A stretch of 64,000 bases of DNA from Arthrobacter sp. UNC362MFTsu5.1 (lineage in GTDB: Bacteria; Actinomycetota; Actinomycetes; Actinomycetales; Micrococcaceae), in contig NZ_JMLE01000017.1 of assembly GCF_000685965.1 (NCBI RefSeq), forward strand, positions 1-64,000, read 5' to 3'. Below are positions 62,260 through 64,000 of this stretch, one piece after another. Within the stretch, counting starts at the first letter, position 1; each line of letters starts with the position of its first letter. The translations under genes and the position numbers were made by a program. The notes beneath the pieces were generated by a model that was not told where the DNA came from, ran no database searches, and saw nothing but the letters and a program-made list of their open reading frames with translations.

Positions 62260-63735
62260 ATGATTGCATTTACTGCGGCGGAAATTGCCGAAATTACAGA
62301 CGGCCGCCTTGCCGCCGAACCGACCATCACGCCCACGGCAGTGGTCACGGATTCCCGGGAAGCCACGGAGGGGTCCCTCTACGTGGCGAAGCCCGGGGAG
62401 ACTGCTGACGGCCACGACTTCATCGGCGCAGCCTTCGAACGCGGCGCTGTCCTTGCCCTGGTGGAACGGGACGCTGCCGATCACTCCGGCACTCCCTACC
62501 CCTCCATTGTGGTGGAAGACGCGGTCCTCGCCATGGGCGCCCTGGCCGCTGAATCCGTGCGCCGGATCCGGGCCCGCCGCGAGGCCGAAGGCTCGGAATT
62601 CACGGTAATCGGCATCACCGGTTCGGCCGGAAAAACCACCACCAAGGACCTCCTCGCCGGAATCCTTTCCGCCGAAGGCAACACTGTCTCCCCCCAGGGT
62701 TCCTACAACGGCGAAGTGGGAGTTCCGCTGACCGTATTCAAGGCCGGATTCGACACCCGTTACCTTGTGATCGAGATGGGTGCCACCGGGGTGGGCCACA
62801 TCCGCTACCTCGCAGAGATGGTCCGGCCCGAGATCGGGGTGGTCCTCGGCATCGGTACCGCCCATGCCGGGGAGTTTGGCGGCGTCGACAACATCGCCGT
62901 TGCCAAAGGCGAACTTGTAGAAGCCCTCCCGGACAGCGGGACCGCCGTGCTCAACCTCGACGACGGGCGCGTCGCCGCCATGACAAGCAGGACGAAGGCG
63001 AACGTCCTGGGATTTTCCGCGCAGGCCGCAGATGACGTCCCGGCTGCCGGACTGCGCGCCGTCCACGTGGAGACGAATGCGGCAGGAAATCCCGAGTTCG
63101 AACTTAACTTCCCCGGCAACGCCGCGGGGTACCAGGTCCGCAGCCGGCTGATCGGTGCGCACCATGTCACCAACCTCCTGGCAGCAGCCGGTGCAGCCTA
63201 TGCCGCAGGCATCCCGGCGGAACGGATCACCGCGTCACTCAGTGCACAGACCGCAGCCAGCCGGTGGCGGATGGAACGCACAGAGCGGCCTGACGGCGTC
63301 ACCATCATCAACGATGCCTACAACGCCAACCCTGAATCGATGCGCGCCGCGCTGCGGACGCTGGCGGACCTGGGCCGCGGACGCCGCACCTGGGCCGTGC
63401 TGGGCGCCATGCTGGAACTGGGCGACGAGTCCATCCGGGAGCACATGGCAGTGGGCACCCAAGTGGTGCGGCTCAACATTTCCCGCCTGGTGGTTGTTGG
63501 CCGCGAGGCGCGTTCGCTCTACGTTTCCGCCGTCAACGAAGGCTCATGGGGGGACGAATGCGTCTTCGCGGAGTCCGTGGACGAAGCCTACGATCTGCTT
63601 CAACGGGAACTGGAACCCGGCGATCTGGTCCTCTTCAAGTCCTCCAACAGCGTGGGACTGAGGCATCTGGGGGATCGGATAGCATTACCCCCACAAGTCC
63701 GAGCAACCGCCAATGAAGGGAGCGAGTCGCTGTGA
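62260..63735 (+). CDS. murF: UDP-MurNAc-tripeptide:D-Ala-D-Ala ligase
   Basis: The 491-residue ligase adds D-Ala-D-Ala to complete the stem pentapeptide. The ATP motif is GITGSAGKTTTKDLLAGIL, and the substrate-binding stretches VIEMGATGVGHIRYLA and INDAYNANPESMRAALRTL are family features. It begins six bases after the murE stop. A TAGAGT hexamer at 62243-62248, at the end of murE, may mark an internal promoter. The stop overlaps the mraY start by three bases. Confidence 0.95.
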   Translation: MIAFTAAEIAEITDGRLAAEPTITPTAVVTDSREATEGSLYVAKPGETADGHDFIGAAFERGAVLALVERDAADHSGTPYPSIVVEDAVLAMGALAAESVRRIRARREAEGSEFTVIGITGSAGKTTTKDLLAGILSAEGNTVSPQGSYNGEVGVPLTVFKAGFDTRYLVIEMGATGVGHIRYLAEMVRPEIGVVLGIGTAHAGEFGGVDNIAVAKGELVEALPDSGTAVLNLDDGRVAAMTSRTKANVLGFSAQAADDVPAAGLRAVHVETNAAGNPEFELNFPGNAAGYQVRSRLIGAHHVTNLLAAAGAAYAAGIPAERITASLSAQTAASRWRMERTERPDGVTIINDAYNANPESMRAALRTLADLGRGRRTWAVLGAMLELGDESIREHMAVGTQVVRLNISRLVVVGREARSLYVSAVNEGSWGDECVFAESVDEAYDLLQRELEPGDLVLFKSSNSVGLRHLGDRIALPPQVRATANEGSESL

Positions 63736-64000
63736 TTGCACTACTCATCGGCGCCGGGCTGGCCCTGCTGTTTGCATTGGTGGGAACTCCGCTGTTCATC
63801 CGTCTGCTGGTTCGGAAGAGCTACGGCCAGTTCATCCGCGACGACGGACCCACCTCCCATCACACGAAACGCGGCACGCCCACCATGGGCGGCACCGTGG
63901 TGGTCTTCGCGGTCCTGCTGAGCTACGCGCTGACCCACCTCATCATGTGGATGCTGAATCCGCGGTCAGCCGGACCGTCGGCCTCCGCGCTCCTGCTGCT
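63732..64000 (+). CDS. mraY: Phospho-MurNAc-pentapeptide transferase, 5' part (truncated by window)
   Basis: Only the first 89 or so codons are within the window, starting at a GTG that overlaps the murF stop. The first membrane span (IALLIGAGLALLFALVGTPL) is followed by DDGPTSHHTKRGTPTMGG, the highly conserved MraY signature. The second hydrophobic span (TVVVFAVLLSYALTHLIMWM) begins before the edge. The enzyme transfers phospho-MurNAc-pentapeptide to undecaprenyl phosphate. Cluster order makes the call firm. Confidence 0.95.
   Translation, partial: MIALLIGAGLALLFALVGTPLFIRLLVRKSYGQFIRDDGPTSHHTKRGTPTMGGTVVVFAVLLSYALTHLIMWMLNPRSAGPSASALLL

Overview
This window is a high-GC actinobacterial chromosome segment, most likely from an Arthrobacter/Pseudarthrobacter-type Micrococcaceae. 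It is densely packed, with many 1-8 base start/stop overlaps, frequent GTG and TTG starts, and gene order that recalls three separate blocks of the Mycobacterium tuberculosis chromosome (Rv1691-Rv1713, Rv1826-Rv1830 and Rv2156c-Rv2187). That comparison is from memory of gene order, not from a search. The genus call is inference. It is supported by the MurE motif, which does not look like a diaminopimelate-type enzyme and so fits lysine peptidoglycan.

Layout. 0.4-10.8 kb: a charge-patterned repeat/TPR protein, a HAD phosphatase, a 66-codon conserved ORF, tlyA, nadK, recN, pyrG, an ADP-ribose-type NUDIX hydrolase and xerD. 10.8-12.9 kb: an ECF sigma factor with a membrane partner of unknown function, then a MutT-like NUDIX gene. 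12.9-23.2 kb: a carbon-source island with the methylcitrate operon (gntR-prpD-prpB-prpC, divergent prpE) and a CitA/DcuS-type two-component system divergent from dctA. 23.4-31.3 kb: the parA-scpA-scpB-rluB-tyrA-cmk-plsC-der chain, followed by tRNA-Pro(GGG). 31.6-36.7 kb: fpg/nei, then gcvH-garA-merR(ftsR-like)-DUF151-merR(Rv1830-like), then a convergent ParA-family gene. 37.0-43.6 kb: pyruvate carboxylase, an acyl-CoA synthetase and a ROK sugar kinase. 43.7-46.7 kb: a three-gene operon with two tandem alpha/beta hydrolases, and a second PlsC-type acyltransferase. 46.8-55.4 kb: class II DAHP synthase, a PASTA Ser/Thr kinase, a LysM/transglycosylase protein, an Rv2175c-type DNA-binding protein, a polyprenyl diphosphate synthase, a lipoprotein and DNA polymerase IV. 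55.6-64.0 kb: a DUF3040 protein and the start of the division/cell-wall cluster (mraZ, rsmH, ftsL, ftsI, murE, murF, partial mraY).

How it works together. The propionate and C4-dicarboxylate genes with pyruvate carboxylase form an organic-acid and anaplerotic theme: propionyl-CoA goes to succinate and pyruvate, dicarboxylates are imported, and pyruvate goes to oxaloacetate. Kinase signalling is represented by the PASTA kinase and its likely type of client: a GarA/OdhI-like FHA protein with an intact N-terminal ETTS phospho-motif. The scp and ParA genes, the mraZ cluster, the FtsR-like regulator, the PASTA kinase and the LysM hydrolase all bear on growth and division.

Regulatory sequence is unusually readable. 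Two TGTATACA palindromes lie between gntR and prpE, and three 10-base-spaced GTGGAG boxes overlap the mraZ promoter. Several strong terminators are visible. A recurring TANNNT-N6-8-start arrangement predicts leaderless transcripts for several genes. I see no CRISPR array, insertion sequence, prophage or rRNA operon. No clearly new multi-gene system stands out. The least explained items are the repeat protein at 410, the sigma factor/membrane pair at 10857-12355, the orphan palindrome before parA, and the direct repeats at the left edge.
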